Source: Paenibacillus oralis
GTDB taxonomy: Bacteria; Bacillota; Bacilli; Paenibacillales; Paenibacillaceae
Assembly (NCBI RefSeq): GCF_003863965.1
Contig: NZ_RRCN01000001.1
Span: forward strand, 6,197,071-6,261,070
Direction: 5' to 3'
DNA length: 64,000 nt
The translations under genes were made by a program, and so were the position numbers. This document shows positions 51,903 through 60,037 of this stretch, piece by piece (positions within the stretch are counted from its first letter, which is position 1; each line of letters begins with the position of its first letter). Below the pieces are notes generated by a model, which saw only the letters and a list, made by a program, of their open reading frames with translations, had not been told where the DNA came from and made no database searches.

Positions 51903-52445
51903 TTATTTCACGATCGTATTCGGGGTCGTCTGACCCAAATACACCCAATTGTCTTTCACCATGACCTTGTACTCGTCAAGCGGCTTCGGCGCAACCGCCA
52001 GCTGCTTGCCTTCGATCGTGTAATGAGCTCCATGGCATGGGCAATGATATTCGTTCGGAAAATTTTTGTCATTGTTCCAGCCAACCGTACAGCCCAAATG
52101 TTTACAGATCGGTGAAAGCGCATAAATTTTTCCACTCTCGTCTTTACGGATCCACGCTGTAAGCGATGCCGTACTTTGATACCATCCATCCTGCTGCTGC
52201 AATTCAAAGGAAAATTCCTGCGGCTCATTTGTAATTTTGCTGACTTCGACCACTTTTACAAAAGTGCCTTCGCCTTTTTTGTGCAGAATTGGATCTACGG
52301 CAAACCGAACCATGGGAAGCGTCACACCACCCACCATAAATGCAGTGGCGCCCCCAAGGGTGTATGTAAGAAATTGCCGACGGGACATTTCTTTGCGAAT
52401 GGGCGGTTTGTGCGATGATTCATGCTGGTCATGCTGATTGCTCAT
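51903..52445 (-). CDS. qcrA: Menaquinol:cytochrome c reductase Rieske iron-sulfur subunit QcrA
   Basis: A 180-residue Rieske protein. A twin-arginine-like segment SRRQFLTYTLGGATAFMVGG (about 22-41) provides export and the membrane anchor. The 2Fe-2S ligands are in CKHLGCTV and CPCHGAHY. First gene of the qcr operon behind a good promoter. Confidence 0.97.
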   Translation of the reverse strand: MSNQHDQHESSHKPPIRKEMSRRQFLTYTLGGATAFMVGGVTLPMVRFAVDPILHKKGEGTFVKVVEVSKITNEPQEFSFELQQQDGWYQSTASLTAWIRKDESGKIYALSPICKHLGCTVGWNNDKNFPNEYHCPCHGAHYTIEGKQLAVAPKPLDEYKVMVKDNWVYLGQTTPNTIVK

Positions 52446-52523
52446 ATGTCTTCAACCCCCTTTGCAACCAATTCTTCCTGATTTTCAATGACATTAATCA
52501 CAACATCATCTAAGACATATTAA

Positions 52524-52552
52524 TAATATATTAGCGTTTTAAGAGCGTCAAG
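52524..52552 (-). promoter_or_regulatory. Predicted qcrABC promoter with two upstream TGTGACAAATT sites
   Basis: TTGACG (52552-52547), a 17-bp spacer and TATTAT (52529-52524) on the minus strand. The 12-mer AATTTGTCACAT occurs twice upstream, at 52554-52565 and 52609-52620 (minus: ATGTGACAAATT), 55 bp apart in the same orientation, one abutting the -35 box. They may be activator sites; the protein is unknown. Confidence 0.68.
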
Positions 52553-52619
52553 AATTTGTCACATCTTTTTCCGGCGGCAAAACCTTGTCATCCTTTAAAA
52601 TGTCGATAATTTGTCACAT

Positions 52620-53051
52620 TCAAACCCTTGACCCGGTTGTCCATAAATGCTGGACTTTTTCCTTAACCCTTCCAGCCGTGGTTCCGCCTTCGGAATCGGA
52701 AAATCGCCCCGGTGTTACGATGAGATCGGCGTTCGGCAGCTCCTCGTCGGCCCAATCGAGGTCGGCGGATATAACGATCGCATAGACGAATCCGCTCCGC
52801 TTGACATTTTCGCAAACCTCGTTGATCGTTTGGGACAAACGGTCGCCTGCATACTGAAATGAGGGATAAGTCACGACTCTGCCTTTAAAAGGGATTTCCA
52901 CCCAATCCATGACACCCTTAAGTCTTTCCAATTTTTCCGTCACTTCATGCGGCTGCTCCAAGCCGGTTAATCCCGTGACCGGGATGAGGCAGGTGTCCAA
53001 ATACGGACGCAGCTCCTCCCACCCGGAAGCCTCTACTTCACTGAACTTCAT
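52620..53051 (-). CDS. ypiF: DUF2487 protein YpiF
   Basis: A 143-residue soluble protein. DTCLIPVTGL, VTYPSFQY and YAIVISADLDW, together with its place directly upstream of qcrA, match YpiF/DUF2487 of Bacillus, whose function is unknown. ATG 53051 follows AAGGGGATAAGGA. Confidence 0.83.
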   Translation of the reverse strand: MKFSEVEASGWEELRPYLDTCLIPVTGLTGLEQPHEVTEKLERLKGVMDWVEIPFKGRVVTYPSFQYAGDRLSQTINEVCENVKRSGFVYAIVISADLDWADEELPNADLIVTPGRFSDSEGGTTAGRVKEKVQHLWTTGSRV

Positions 53052-53173
53052 ACGTCCTTATCCCCTTTCCTGATGATATCCTCCCCAATTATAAACACGA
53101 ACGTTTGACAATGCCATCCTTCCGGCATGTTTACCCCGGCGGTGCGGAAATTCAATTAAAGCCGTCTTCGATA

Positions 53174-53214
53174 AAAAAGGCCGGGCAGCGTTTTTCGCCG
53201 CTGCTCGACCTTTT
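53174..53214 (-). terminator. Intrinsic terminator after the IDEAL-domain gene
   Basis: AAAAAGGCCGGGCAGCG pairs with CGCTGCTCGACCTTTTT with two mismatches; T run on the minus strand. Confidence 0.8.
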
Positions 53215-53247
53215 TCTACATTATACATTGCTGCGGATGATCCAACT

Positions 53248-53433
53248 TTAACGTTCTTCCAATGTCTTCAGTTCATCCGTCAGGAGCCGGAAGGCAACCT
53301 CATCGCCGTTCGCCAAGGCGGTATCAATTTCACTGTAGATTTGTTCCGAGCGATGCTTCCGGAGCGCTTCGTCCCATATCATTTCGGCCGCCAAACTAAG
53401 CATTGCTTCATAAGTAACCTTCATCTGATCCAT
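53248..53433 (-). CDS. Small IDEAL-domain protein
   Basis: A 61-residue protein almost entirely made of one IDEAL domain (LSLAAEMIWDEALRKHRSEQ, IDTALANGDEVAFRLLTDEL), a helical module found at the C-terminus of B. subtilis YpiB and in ComK-related regulators. ATG 53433 has a perfect GGAGGT seven bases upstream. It occupies the position of ypiB, but the UPF0302 N-terminal part is absent. Confidence 0.83.
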   Translation of the reverse strand: MDQMKVTYEAMLSLAAEMIWDEALRKHRSEQIYSEIDTALANGDEVAFRLLTDELKTLEER

Positions 53434-53477
53434 AGGATGCACCTCCAAACCATGGTTTTAAATCGAGTTCAAAAAGT

Positions 53478-53984
53478 TTAAGAGATCCTATATTCTTTTC
53501 CTTTCGCCACGTAACTTTCCGCAGTCAGCTTCATGCGCTGTAAATCTTCTTCCGTCAGTTCGCGTATGACTCTGGCCGGCGAGCCCAGAGAAAGAGTATA
53601 GGGTGGAATTTTTTTGTTTTCCGTAACTATCGAACCTGCTCCTATTAAAGCATATTCACCGATGTCGGCGCCGTTTAGGACGATCGCCCCCATCCCGATT
53701 AATGTGCCATGGCCTATGCGGCATCCGTGAATGATCGCGGAATGTCCGACGGATACGTCGTTTCCTACGATCAACGGCTGGGAAGTATTGACGTGTCCGA
53801 CCGCGCCGTCCTGGATGTTCGTCCGATCTCCGATCACAATTTCCGCCAAATCTCCGCGCAGTACGGCATTGTACCAAATGCTGGCCCCGATTCCCACCGT
53901 GACATCGCCGATCAGTTTAGCGCCATCGGCGACAAATACGGTTTCATCCACGACCGGCAGCTTTCCTTGATAACGAATCAACAC
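53478..53984 (-). CDS. Gamma-carbonic anhydrase-like hexapeptide-repeat protein
   Basis: A 168-residue left-handed beta-helix protein (repeats such as AKLIGDVTVGIGASIWYNAV). Zinc-ligand histidines are placed as in gamma-class carbonic anhydrases (GAVGHV, VSVGHSAIIHGC). It resembles YtoA/YrdA-type proteins, many of which show weak or no carbonic anhydrase activity. GTG 53984 is ten bases after AAAGGGGAG; upstream codons lack a site. Confidence 0.85.
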   Translation of the reverse strand: MLIRYQGKLPVVDETVFVADGAKLIGDVTVGIGASIWYNAVLRGDLAEIVIGDRTNIQDGAVGHVNTSQPLIVGNDVSVGHSAIIHGCRIGHGTLIGMGAIVLNGADIGEYALIGAGSIVTENKKIPPYTLSLGSPARVIRELTEEDLQRMKLTAESYVAKGKEYRIS

Positions 53985-54053
53985 GCTGCTCACGCTCCCC
54001 TTTAGCTTGGAATTTGGGAGTGATTGTAGCAGCACCCTAAGGCGTTGTCAAAC

Positions 54054-55142
54054 TTATTTTTCCTGCAGTTTCGCCACCGCCGCATGACCGAAGGGCGTCG
54101 CCTGAACGTAACGTTCGCGCTGCTCGTCCTCCCCGATACGCACCATGCCGAGATGCAGCATCATGAGCAGGATCCGTTCCTCAAATATCGAAGCGGGAGT
54201 ATCATAATAAAACGGCTTGATCAGCGATTCTATTCTGCCGTACAGCGAGGACACCGTCACCCATTGTTTCGAACAACGTTCGATCCAATAGACAAGCGAC
54301 AGCAAATTGGGAATGGGACCTTTGTACAGCCTTAACCAAAAACGGACGAGCTCGATCGCCGGCTCTTTTTTACCTTCCTCCAGATACGTTTTTCCGGACT
54401 CCGTCAACTCTAGCTGGCTGCCATTCTCTTGAATGAGACGGGAATGGTAGGCATAATCGTACAGCAAAGCAAACCGGTTGGGATAATCCTTGAACCGCCG
54501 GCCATACCCGAACCGCCAGCCCTTGCCGGCCAGCGCCTCGGACACATGCAGCGACTCCATAATTTGCAGCTGGTTTCGCCGGTACATAACGCCTTCATTG
54601 CCCAGCGGGACGTCATGATGGCATACATACCGCAAAAACAGCAGCAGATCGGCCGCCAGCATGTCCGGCTCTTCACGGTATACCGGCGGCTCGGCCGGCG
54701 CGGATCTCACTTCGGATCTAAACTGGATCTCCAGCGCTTCCCTGAACCGCCGCTTTAAGTCTTCGGGCACTTCAAACAGATAGCGGGTCTGATGGGTGCT
54801 TCCGTTAAACAGCCAGCCGCGCTGCCGGAACCTGGCGATCATTTCCCGCGGGCTCTCCCGGTCCTTGGCATCCTGCGTAAACCGCGACGCTTGCGCGCAA
54901 GCGATGAGCTCCTCCAGGCTGAACTGGCGGCGCCCGCCGAATAGCAGCGTATTCAAGAATCGCAAATCCTCCATGCTTATTCCGCTGACGTGCCGATCGA
55001 TAAAATCGCGGCGCCCCACCGTTTGCAGGATGGACTGGATCAGTTCATGCTTGGAATGGCCGCTGCACTCGCACCTGTAATGATCCGCTATTCTGCTAAG
55101 CTGTCCGATATCGGCAAAAGAAAGCATATCCGCCAGATTCAT
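54054..55142 (-). CDS. Uncharacterised protein, possible nucleic-acid-binding N-terminus
   Basis: A 362-residue soluble protein that I do not recognise. Residues about 8-45 (DIGQLSRIADHYRCECSGHSKHELIQSIL) resemble a SAP/Rho-N-like helical nucleic-acid-binding module. The rest appears alpha-helical with winged-helix-like patches and a C-terminal block (RILLMMLHLGMVRIG) typical of helicase-associated or regulatory domains. The frame is intact. It stands between the carbonic-anhydrase-like and phosphatase genes. Confidence 0.75.
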   Translation of the reverse strand: MNLADMLSFADIGQLSRIADHYRCECSGHSKHELIQSILQTVGRRDFIDRHVSGISMEDLRFLNTLLFGGRRQFSLEELIACAQASRFTQDAKDRESPREMIARFRQRGWLFNGSTHQTRYLFEVPEDLKRRFREALEIQFRSEVRSAPAEPPVYREEPDMLAADLLLFLRYVCHHDVPLGNEGVMYRRNQLQIMESLHVSEALAGKGWRFGYGRRFKDYPNRFALLYDYAYHSRLIQENGSQLELTESGKTYLEEGKKEPAIELVRFWLRLYKGPIPNLLSLVYWIERCSKQWVTVSSLYGRIESLIKPFYYDTPASIFEERILLMMLHLGMVRIGEDEQRERYVQATPFGHAAVAKLQEK

Positions 55143-55215
55143 AGTTTACCGCCTCGCCGTTTTAATTCCATTATGGGATTATTTACCGGCGTTTATTCCG
55201 CAGCATGCGAATTTA

Positions 55216-55245
55216 TACAGAAAAAAAATAACCCGGCCTCAGCCG
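55216..55245 (-). terminator. Intrinsic terminator after the histidine phosphatase gene
   Basis: CCCGGC-CTCA-GCCGGG stem with eight A residues on the plus-strand left flank, giving a U-run on the minus-strand transcript. Confidence 0.88.
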
Positions 55246-55248
55246 GGA

Positions 55249-55848
55249 TTACTTCTTTTCTTCGATTGCTTCTTCCAAATGGCGGGTGCAATTGTATAGC
55301 TGCATCTGCCAATCCTCTTCCTTCTTCTCCAAAATCGTCAACGACAAATTGCCGATCCGCTCGCTGTATTTATTTTGGTACAAGGCGATATACAGTTGGG
55401 CAAGCAATCCGCCGTGCGAAACGACAAGCACGTTATTGTCCGGGTACCGCTCCGCCAAATCCTTCATAAAAGCAAGCGCGCGTTTGCGAATATCCGCATC
55501 TTTTTCCTGTCCCAGTTCCAGCTCATCCCAATTTTTGCCCCATAACGTCTCCCGCTCTTCCGACGTCAGTCCTTCGGCCTGGCCAAACGCACGCTCCATC
55601 AGCCGCGAATCGGGATCGTACAGCGGAATGCCCAGCGCCTCGGCAATGATCGAGCCCGTCTCCTGCGCCCGCGACAGCCCGCTCGTAATGACAAAATCCC
55701 AGCGGTATTCCTTCTCCTCCTGCAGTCTGTGCGCCAGCCGCTTTGCTTGCCTTCTTCCTTCTTCATTTAGCGGAATATCGCTTTGCCCCTGGATTTTTCC
55801 CGCTGCATTCCAGTCGGTAAGTCCGTGGCGTATTAACCCAACGAGCAT
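55249..55848 (-). CDS. Histidine phosphatase family protein (phosphoglycerate mutase-like)
   Basis: A 199-residue protein with the phosphohistidine motif LIRHGLTDWN, the second arginine in SGLSRAQET and the late VSHGGLLAQL histidine. It is in the phosphatase branch (CobC/PhoE-like) by size. The substrate is unknown. ATG 55848 has AAGGAGG six bases upstream. Confidence 0.92.
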   Translation of the reverse strand: MLVGLIRHGLTDWNAAGKIQGQSDIPLNEEGRRQAKRLAHRLQEEKEYRWDFVITSGLSRAQETGSIIAEALGIPLYDPDSRLMERAFGQAEGLTSEERETLWGKNWDELELGQEKDADIRKRALAFMKDLAERYPDNNVLVVSHGGLLAQLYIALYQNKYSERIGNLSLTILEKKEEDWQMQLYNCTRHLEEAIEEKK

Positions 55849-56109
55849 AATCATCCTCCTTATGTGTACATCAAATTCCCGTTTACAGCTTTAGCGAGTA
55901 TTACTTTATTATAAGAAAAATTTATATCGGCGTACAGACGGCGTACAAATAATGAAGACAGACCCGCATTTAACCTATGGCAATCCCATTTTCCATTATT
56001 AGGTTAGCCTTCTGTGAAAACCTAACGTATACTAATTCTATAAGACTATTTTTTCTTATACATAGGTTGTGATTAGGACTTTTCACCCGCACAATGCGGC
56101 TAAAGGGCG

Positions 56110-56390
56110 CGGCCTTAAAAAAGCGCTTGACGGATGACCTTTGGGAGCGAGCCATGGTCGTCGAACTTCGGCTAACGGACAGGAGAGACCTTATTGGCCT
56201 GAAAATGACTAGAAACCGGCAGTTACATGCAGAATAGCGGCTCTGGAGTCCGTTAGCTTCCAAAATCCCCCGATTTTTCCGGAATAACGGCATTCCAGTC
56301 CGTTAGAAATTGAAGTGTGTTTCGTGCTCTATTGATGGATTAAGCGCTATTTTTCGGTTTTGAGCCCTTATTTTCACTGCTTATGACGAA
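56110..56390. repeat. Intergenic repeat region with CTAACGGAC / GTCCGTTAG motifs
   Basis: One CTAACGGAC (56172) and two inverted GTCCGTTAG copies (56248, 56298) lie among AATAGCGG, AATAACGG and GCGCTATTTT words like those at 1978-2180 and in family A. No gene is seen in 55849-56417; a minus-strand frame across it follows the repeats and is rejected. Confidence 0.5.
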
Positions 56391-56417
56391 CAACATCGGG
56401 AAAAGAGGTAGTAACAG

Positions 56418-56990
56418 ATGATGAAACCATGGAAAAAAAGTTTAGCCGTAATGATGACATCGATCCTAATGCTTTCCGCTTTAGCGGCCTGCGGCGGGGG
56501 AAAAAGCGATAGCAGCAGCGAGCCTGCCAACACCGCACCTACAAACGCGTCCGTCAAAGAGACCTCCGGAGATAATACAGAAAAAGCGGATGAGCAAGAG
56601 GCCGAGAGCCAAGGCAAGGATTTGCTGGATTCCAAAGGTTGGGACGGCATGGAGGCCAGTGATTGGGAAAAAGTACGTCTATCGCGCAAAGATTTTAAGG
56701 CAATGCTCGACGAACTCGGTAAACCCGCAGAAGACGGAGAAGAGTCTCCTTTTAAAAATGTAACGATGGTTGACGATCAAACCATTGAATTTGTTATCGA
56801 CACAGCCGAAGCCGGCGGAGAACTGGGCGTGGGGCTCATGACAGGCTTGTTTGATCCGATTATCCGCCAATTGTACGTACACTCCGCTTACTATAAAAAC
56901 GATAAACAACCGCTCATCCGTTTTCTCGATACGGACGGAAATGTTCTTAAAGAGAACAGCGAACCGCTGCAAACCGGACAAGCGGAATAA
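56418..56990 (+). CDS. Lipoprotein of unknown function
   Basis: A 190-residue predicted lipoprotein. The signal peptide has a basic start (MMKPWKKS), hydrophobic core and lipobox LAAC with Cys25. A Ser/Thr/Glu-rich linker (about 28-70) leads to a small folded domain (WDGMEASDWEKVRLSRKDF through IRFLDTDGNVLKE). I know no function. It is a single-gene unit with its own terminator. Confidence 0.8.
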   Translation: MMKPWKKSLAVMMTSILMLSALAACGGGKSDSSSEPANTAPTNASVKETSGDNTEKADEQEAESQGKDLLDSKGWDGMEASDWEKVRLSRKDFKAMLDELGKPAEDGEESPFKNVTMVDDQTIEFVIDTAEAGGELGVGLMTGLFDPIIRQLYVHSAYYKNDKQPLIRFLDTDGNVLKENSEPLQTGQAE

Positions 56991-56996
56991 TGATCA

Positions 56997-57030
56997 GCTG
57001 TCGAGAATTCTCGACAGCTCTTCTTTTTCA
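56997..57030 (+). terminator. Intrinsic terminator after the lipoprotein gene
   Basis: AGCTGTCGAG-AATT-CTCGACAGCT, a perfect palindrome, followed by CTTCTTTTTC. Confidence 0.9.
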
Positions 57031-57041
57031 TGTAGGGAGTA

Positions 57042-57088
57042 TGAAAAAAAACGCCCCGCCCGCTTTGGCAGCGGAAGAAGCGTTTTAA
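57042..57088 (-). terminator. Intrinsic terminator after the second anti-sigma gene
   Basis: AAAACGC pairs with GCGTTTT and CCGC-TTTGGCA-GCGG forms an inner stem; eight T residues follow on the minus strand. Confidence 0.72.
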
Positions 57089-57097
57089 ACCCGTAAG

Positions 57098-57691
57098 TTA
57101 TCTTTTGGAACGGCGGATTCCTTTCCAGGAAATCAAAGCAAGCAGCATGCCCGCCATCGAAAGCAGCATCCAGTATTGCGGATAGGCCGGTCCCATTTGA
57201 ACGGCAAACGGCTCAACGATCCCGGGAGAAATGCTCGGCAGAGCGAACGACAATTGCTCGGATGTCTCGGCACCCGGAGCAGCAACGGCTGTCGGAAGGA
57301 TACCGGTCACCGGTTTCGAAGCCTCGCGCTGGGCGGAGTGATCCACAAGCAGGAAAATAAAGCTGCACAAGAATACGGCCAAAAAACTGGCGGCCCAACC
57401 GATAATGCGCCGACGGAAACCTCGGGACACGCCGGCCTTGACATCCGGCGCCAGCCACGGCGATTCCGCATAGATACGATCCATGACCCTGAGGTTCACG
57501 GCCTCAGCCTGTTCCTCGGTCACTTCCATGGGTATGTATTGCAGCATGTCCATGCTTTCCTGCCAGCAATGGTATTCAGCATTGCAAGACTCGCAGCCCA
57601 AAAGATGCCACTCCAGCTCTTTGCGCTGAGGATGTTGTTCGGGCAGGTCTCGCATCAAACCGAACAGTTCTTGGGCCTCTCTACAATTCAT
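57098..57691 (-). CDS. Zinc-finger anti-sigma factor
   Basis: A 197-residue protein. The N-terminal anti-sigma zinc-binding domain has Cys3 (MNCREAQELF) and HLLGCESC at 29-36, the HxxxCxxC motif. Two transmembrane helices (about 98-116 and 171-189) enclose an external loop. ATG overlaps the sigma gene stop, so the two are made together. It should hold the cognate ECF factor at the membrane until a signal arrives. Confidence 0.88.
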   Translation of the reverse strand: MNCREAQELFGLMRDLPEQHPQRKELEWHLLGCESCNAEYHCWQESMDMLQYIPMEVTEEQAEAVNLRVMDRIYAESPWLAPDVKAGVSRGFRRRIIGWAASFLAVFLCSFIFLLVDHSAQREASKPVTGILPTAVAAPGAETSEQLSFALPSISPGIVEPFAVQMGPAYPQYWMLLSMAGMLLALISWKGIRRSKR

Positions 57692-58281
57692 CTGCTTTTC
57701 ATCCCTTCGTAATGCTCGTAGACCGGTTCGTAAAAGTAGGGTTCAAGCTGGCTTTTGACGCTGCTTCGGGCGCGGAACAAAAGCGATTTTACGGCACTGA
57801 CGCTCTGTCCCAAAATACTCGCGATCTCCTGGTAGTCCAATTGATCGTATTCGCGCAAAATCAAAGCAGACCTTTGTTTCTCCGGTAATTTGTTGATCGC
57901 TTCGCGCACCATGCCAACCTTCTCGCTGCGTAGAACGGCTTGTTCCGGGACGACCTCGGTGGGTGCCACAGGAACGTACCCGCTCTCTTCGAGCGGAACA
58001 TTTCCGCTGCGCTGCTTGCGGAGCTCACTGAGCACCGTATTCCGCGCAATCGTGTAAAGCCAGGTGGAGAAAGACGCGTCCACCTCCCGGAAGGAATGCA
58101 AGCTGCGAAATGCTTTATAGAACGTCTCCGAGCATAAATCTTCGGCAAGCTGCTCCAATTGAGCGCTTTTCAACATGTGATAAACGAAGGCCAGTATCTT
58201 GCGCTGATACCTTCGCATCAGCTCCGAATACAGTTCCGTGTTGCCTTCCTTAATCTCACGTATCATCTGGGAATCGGTCAT
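57688..58281 (-). CDS. ECF-type RNA polymerase sigma factor 2
   Basis: A 197-residue ECF factor. Region 2 has MLKSAQLEQLAEDLCSETFYKAFRSL and STWLYTIARNTVLSELR; region 4 has KLPEKQRSALILREYDQLDYQEIASIL and AVKSLLFRAR. GAGGAGGTTT precedes ATG 58281. A candidate ECF-type promoter (GCAACTTTTTT with CGGTAATAA) lies upstream at 58341-58369, suggesting autoregulation. Confidence 0.93.
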   Translation of the reverse strand: MTDSQMIREIKEGNTELYSELMRRYQRKILAFVYHMLKSAQLEQLAEDLCSETFYKAFRSLHSFREVDASFSTWLYTIARNTVLSELRKQRSGNVPLEESGYVPVAPTEVVPEQAVLRSEKVGMVREAINKLPEKQRSALILREYDQLDYQEIASILGQSVSAVKSLLFRARSSVKSQLEPYFYEPVYEHYEGMKSR

Positions 58282-58340
58282 TTCGGGGCGAAACCTCCTC
58301 GCAGTTCCAAATGCTTCTTCCCGTTCGATTCTTCCATTAA

Positions 58341-58369
58341 TTATTACCGAACAGGATCAAAAAAGTTGC
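58341..58369 (-). promoter_or_regulatory. Candidate ECF-type promoter of sigma factor 2
   Basis: On the minus strand GCAACTTTTTT (58369-58359) carries the AAC core of ECF -35 elements, followed at near-standard spacing by CGGTAATAA (58349-58341). The match is loose. Confidence 0.35.
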
Positions 58370-58497
58370 GGTTGTTTATGTAAACTTCTATCCTAAAATT
58401 CATTTGCGGCGACATGCTATAGCCAAAATTAATTCATATTATACCACAGAAGCCGGGATTAAAAAAATAAACCGATGGTCATTTGTTGAAAAATAAT

Positions 58498-58535
58498 GCA
58501 GGGCCGTCCGCTTCATGGACAGCCCTGCTTTCATT
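58498..58535 (-). terminator. Intrinsic terminator after thiE
   Basis: GCAGGGC and GCCCTGC with an inner GTCC/GGAC pair form the stem; ATTATTTTTC follows on the minus strand, 17 bp past the thiE stop. Confidence 0.85.
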
Positions 58536-58544
58536 TTGGTCAGT

Positions 58545-59210
58545 TTATTCGTGTTCGAAATCCGCTGCGGCGTGAAGCTCCTCCACCGCTTTACGGACAT
58601 CGGCGGCCTGTGTGACCGCGGATATAACCGCAATTCCGTCCGCCCCCGCCCGGATTACTTCGCCCGCTCTTGCGGCCGTAATCCCGCCGATGGCGACGAG
58701 CGGCGCTCCGATTCCGCATTCGCGCAGCCGCCGGATGAAGCCGGGGCCCTGCGGCTCGCGGGCATCGGCCTTGGATCCGGTCGGATAGACCGGACCGATC
58801 CCGAGGTAGTCCGCGCCGCTGTGAATGGCCAGCCGGGCTTCTTCCACGGTATGCGCGGATACGCCCAAAATCCGGCCCCCGATCCGCTCGCGGACGCGGA
58901 CGGCCGATTCGTCCTCCTGGCCGACATGGATTCCGTCCGCGTCAATCGCCAGGGCAAGTTCGACATCGTCGTTGACGATAAAAGGAACGCCCGCCCGCCG
59001 GCAGGCTGCCTGCAACTTTTCGGCGAGCCTCAGCTTCGCCTCCCCGGTCAGCGCGCCCGGCCCCTTTTCCCGGAATTGAATCATCGTTGCGCCTCCGGCC
59101 AGCGCCGCCTCGGCCACCTGCAGCGGCTCTTGCCGGCAATTAATGCTGCCGATCACCAGGTACACGCCGAGAGATTTGCGCATAACCGCAGCGGAAATAC
59201 GCTCGCTCAT
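58545..59210 (-). CDS. thiE: Thiamine phosphate synthase ThiE
   Basis: A 221-residue TIM-barrel enzyme that joins HMP-PP and thiazole phosphate to thiamine phosphate. TMIQFREKG, FIVNDDVELALAIDADGIHVGQED, GVSAHTVEEA and GIGPVYPTGSKADA are family blocks. ATG 59210 overlaps the thiD stop as ATGA. Last gene of tenA-thiM-thiD-thiE. Confidence 0.96.
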   Translation of the reverse strand: MSERISAAVMRKSLGVYLVIGSINCRQEPLQVAEAALAGGATMIQFREKGPGALTGEAKLRLAEKLQAACRRAGVPFIVNDDVELALAIDADGIHVGQEDESAVRVRERIGGRILGVSAHTVEEARLAIHSGADYLGIGPVYPTGSKADAREPQGPGFIRRLRECGIGAPLVAIGGITAARAGEVIRAGADGIAVISAVTQAADVRKAVEELHAAADFEHE

Positions 59211-60037
59211 GGCCGCCCCCCCTGTTCCATTCTGCGGCGGTACGCCCAATGATTCGTCGGACCGTGCCCCAGCCCCAGGGCAAGCTCGTCTTCAATCGCC
59301 GCCTGGATAAACGCCCGCGCGGTAGATATCGCTTCCGCGGCCGCCGTTCCCTTCGCCAGCTCCGCCGCGACCGCCGCGGAGAAGGTGCAGCCCGTACCAT
59401 GCGTATGCCGCGTCATGATCCGCTGCCCGCCAAATTCGGTAAAACCGGCGCCGTCATACAGCAGATCGACGATCCGCTCGCCGCGGCCGCTCTCGTCATG
59501 CCCGCCTTTGATGACGACGTGCTTCGCCCCGAGGCTGTGGATGCGTTTGGCCGCCTCGCGGCGCTCGCTCATGCCGCGGATCGGGATGCCGGATAACGCC
59601 TCGGCCTCCGGGATATTCGGCGTGACCACCTGCGCCAGCGGCAGCAGCTCCTCCTTCAGCGCCGCAACTGCTTCGGGCAGCAGCAGCGTGGCGCCGCCTT
59701 TGGCGATCATGACCGGGTCGACGACGACCCGGGACCAGCCGAAGGCGCGGATTTGCGCCGCCACCGCGCGAATGATTTCGGCGCTGAACAGCATGCCGGT
59801 TTTCAGCGCGTCCGGGGCCAGGTCAGAGCCGACCGCCTCGATTTGCTCCGCCGCGGCCTCCGGCGGCAGCGGGTACACGTTCCGAACGCCCAGCGTGTTT
59901 TGGACGGTGACGGCGGTGATCGCCGACATGCCAAACACGCCGAGCTCCTGGAACGTTTTCAGGTCGGCCTGGATGCCGGCCCCGCCGCCGCTGTCCGACC
60001 CGGCGATCGTCAGCGCCTTCCGGACCGCGCCGCTCAT
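59207..60037 (-). CDS. thiD: Hydroxymethylpyrimidine/phosphomethylpyrimidine kinase ThiD
   Basis: A 276-residue ribokinase-fold enzyme. ALTIAGSDSGGGAGIQADLKTF opens the protein, VVVDPVMIAKGG and the anion-hole THGTGCTFSAAVAA follow. The start ATG 60037 overlaps the thiM stop; the long open frame upstream is a shadow of thiM and is Arg-rich nonsense. Confidence 0.96.
   Translation of the reverse strand: MSGAVRKALTIAGSDSGGGAGIQADLKTFQELGVFGMSAITAVTVQNTLGVRNVYPLPPEAAAEQIEAVGSDLAPDALKTGMLFSAEIIRAVAAQIRAFGWSRVVVDPVMIAKGGATLLLPEAVAALKEELLPLAQVVTPNIPEAEALSGIPIRGMSERREAAKRIHSLGAKHVVIKGGHDESGRGERIVDLLYDGAGFTEFGGQRIMTRHTHGTGCTFSAAVAAELAKGTAAAEAISTARAFIQAAIEDELALGLGHGPTNHWAYRRRMEQGGRP

Noticed and set aside
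52480..52500. Rex operator near qcrA
   Set aside because: Only one half-site TTGTGA is seen, downstream of the predicted start; the second half TCACAA at six-base spacing is absent.
55970..56293. Minus-strand frame of 107 codons
   Set aside because: Lies in repeat-rich intergenic sequence, lacks a ribosome site and any family pattern.
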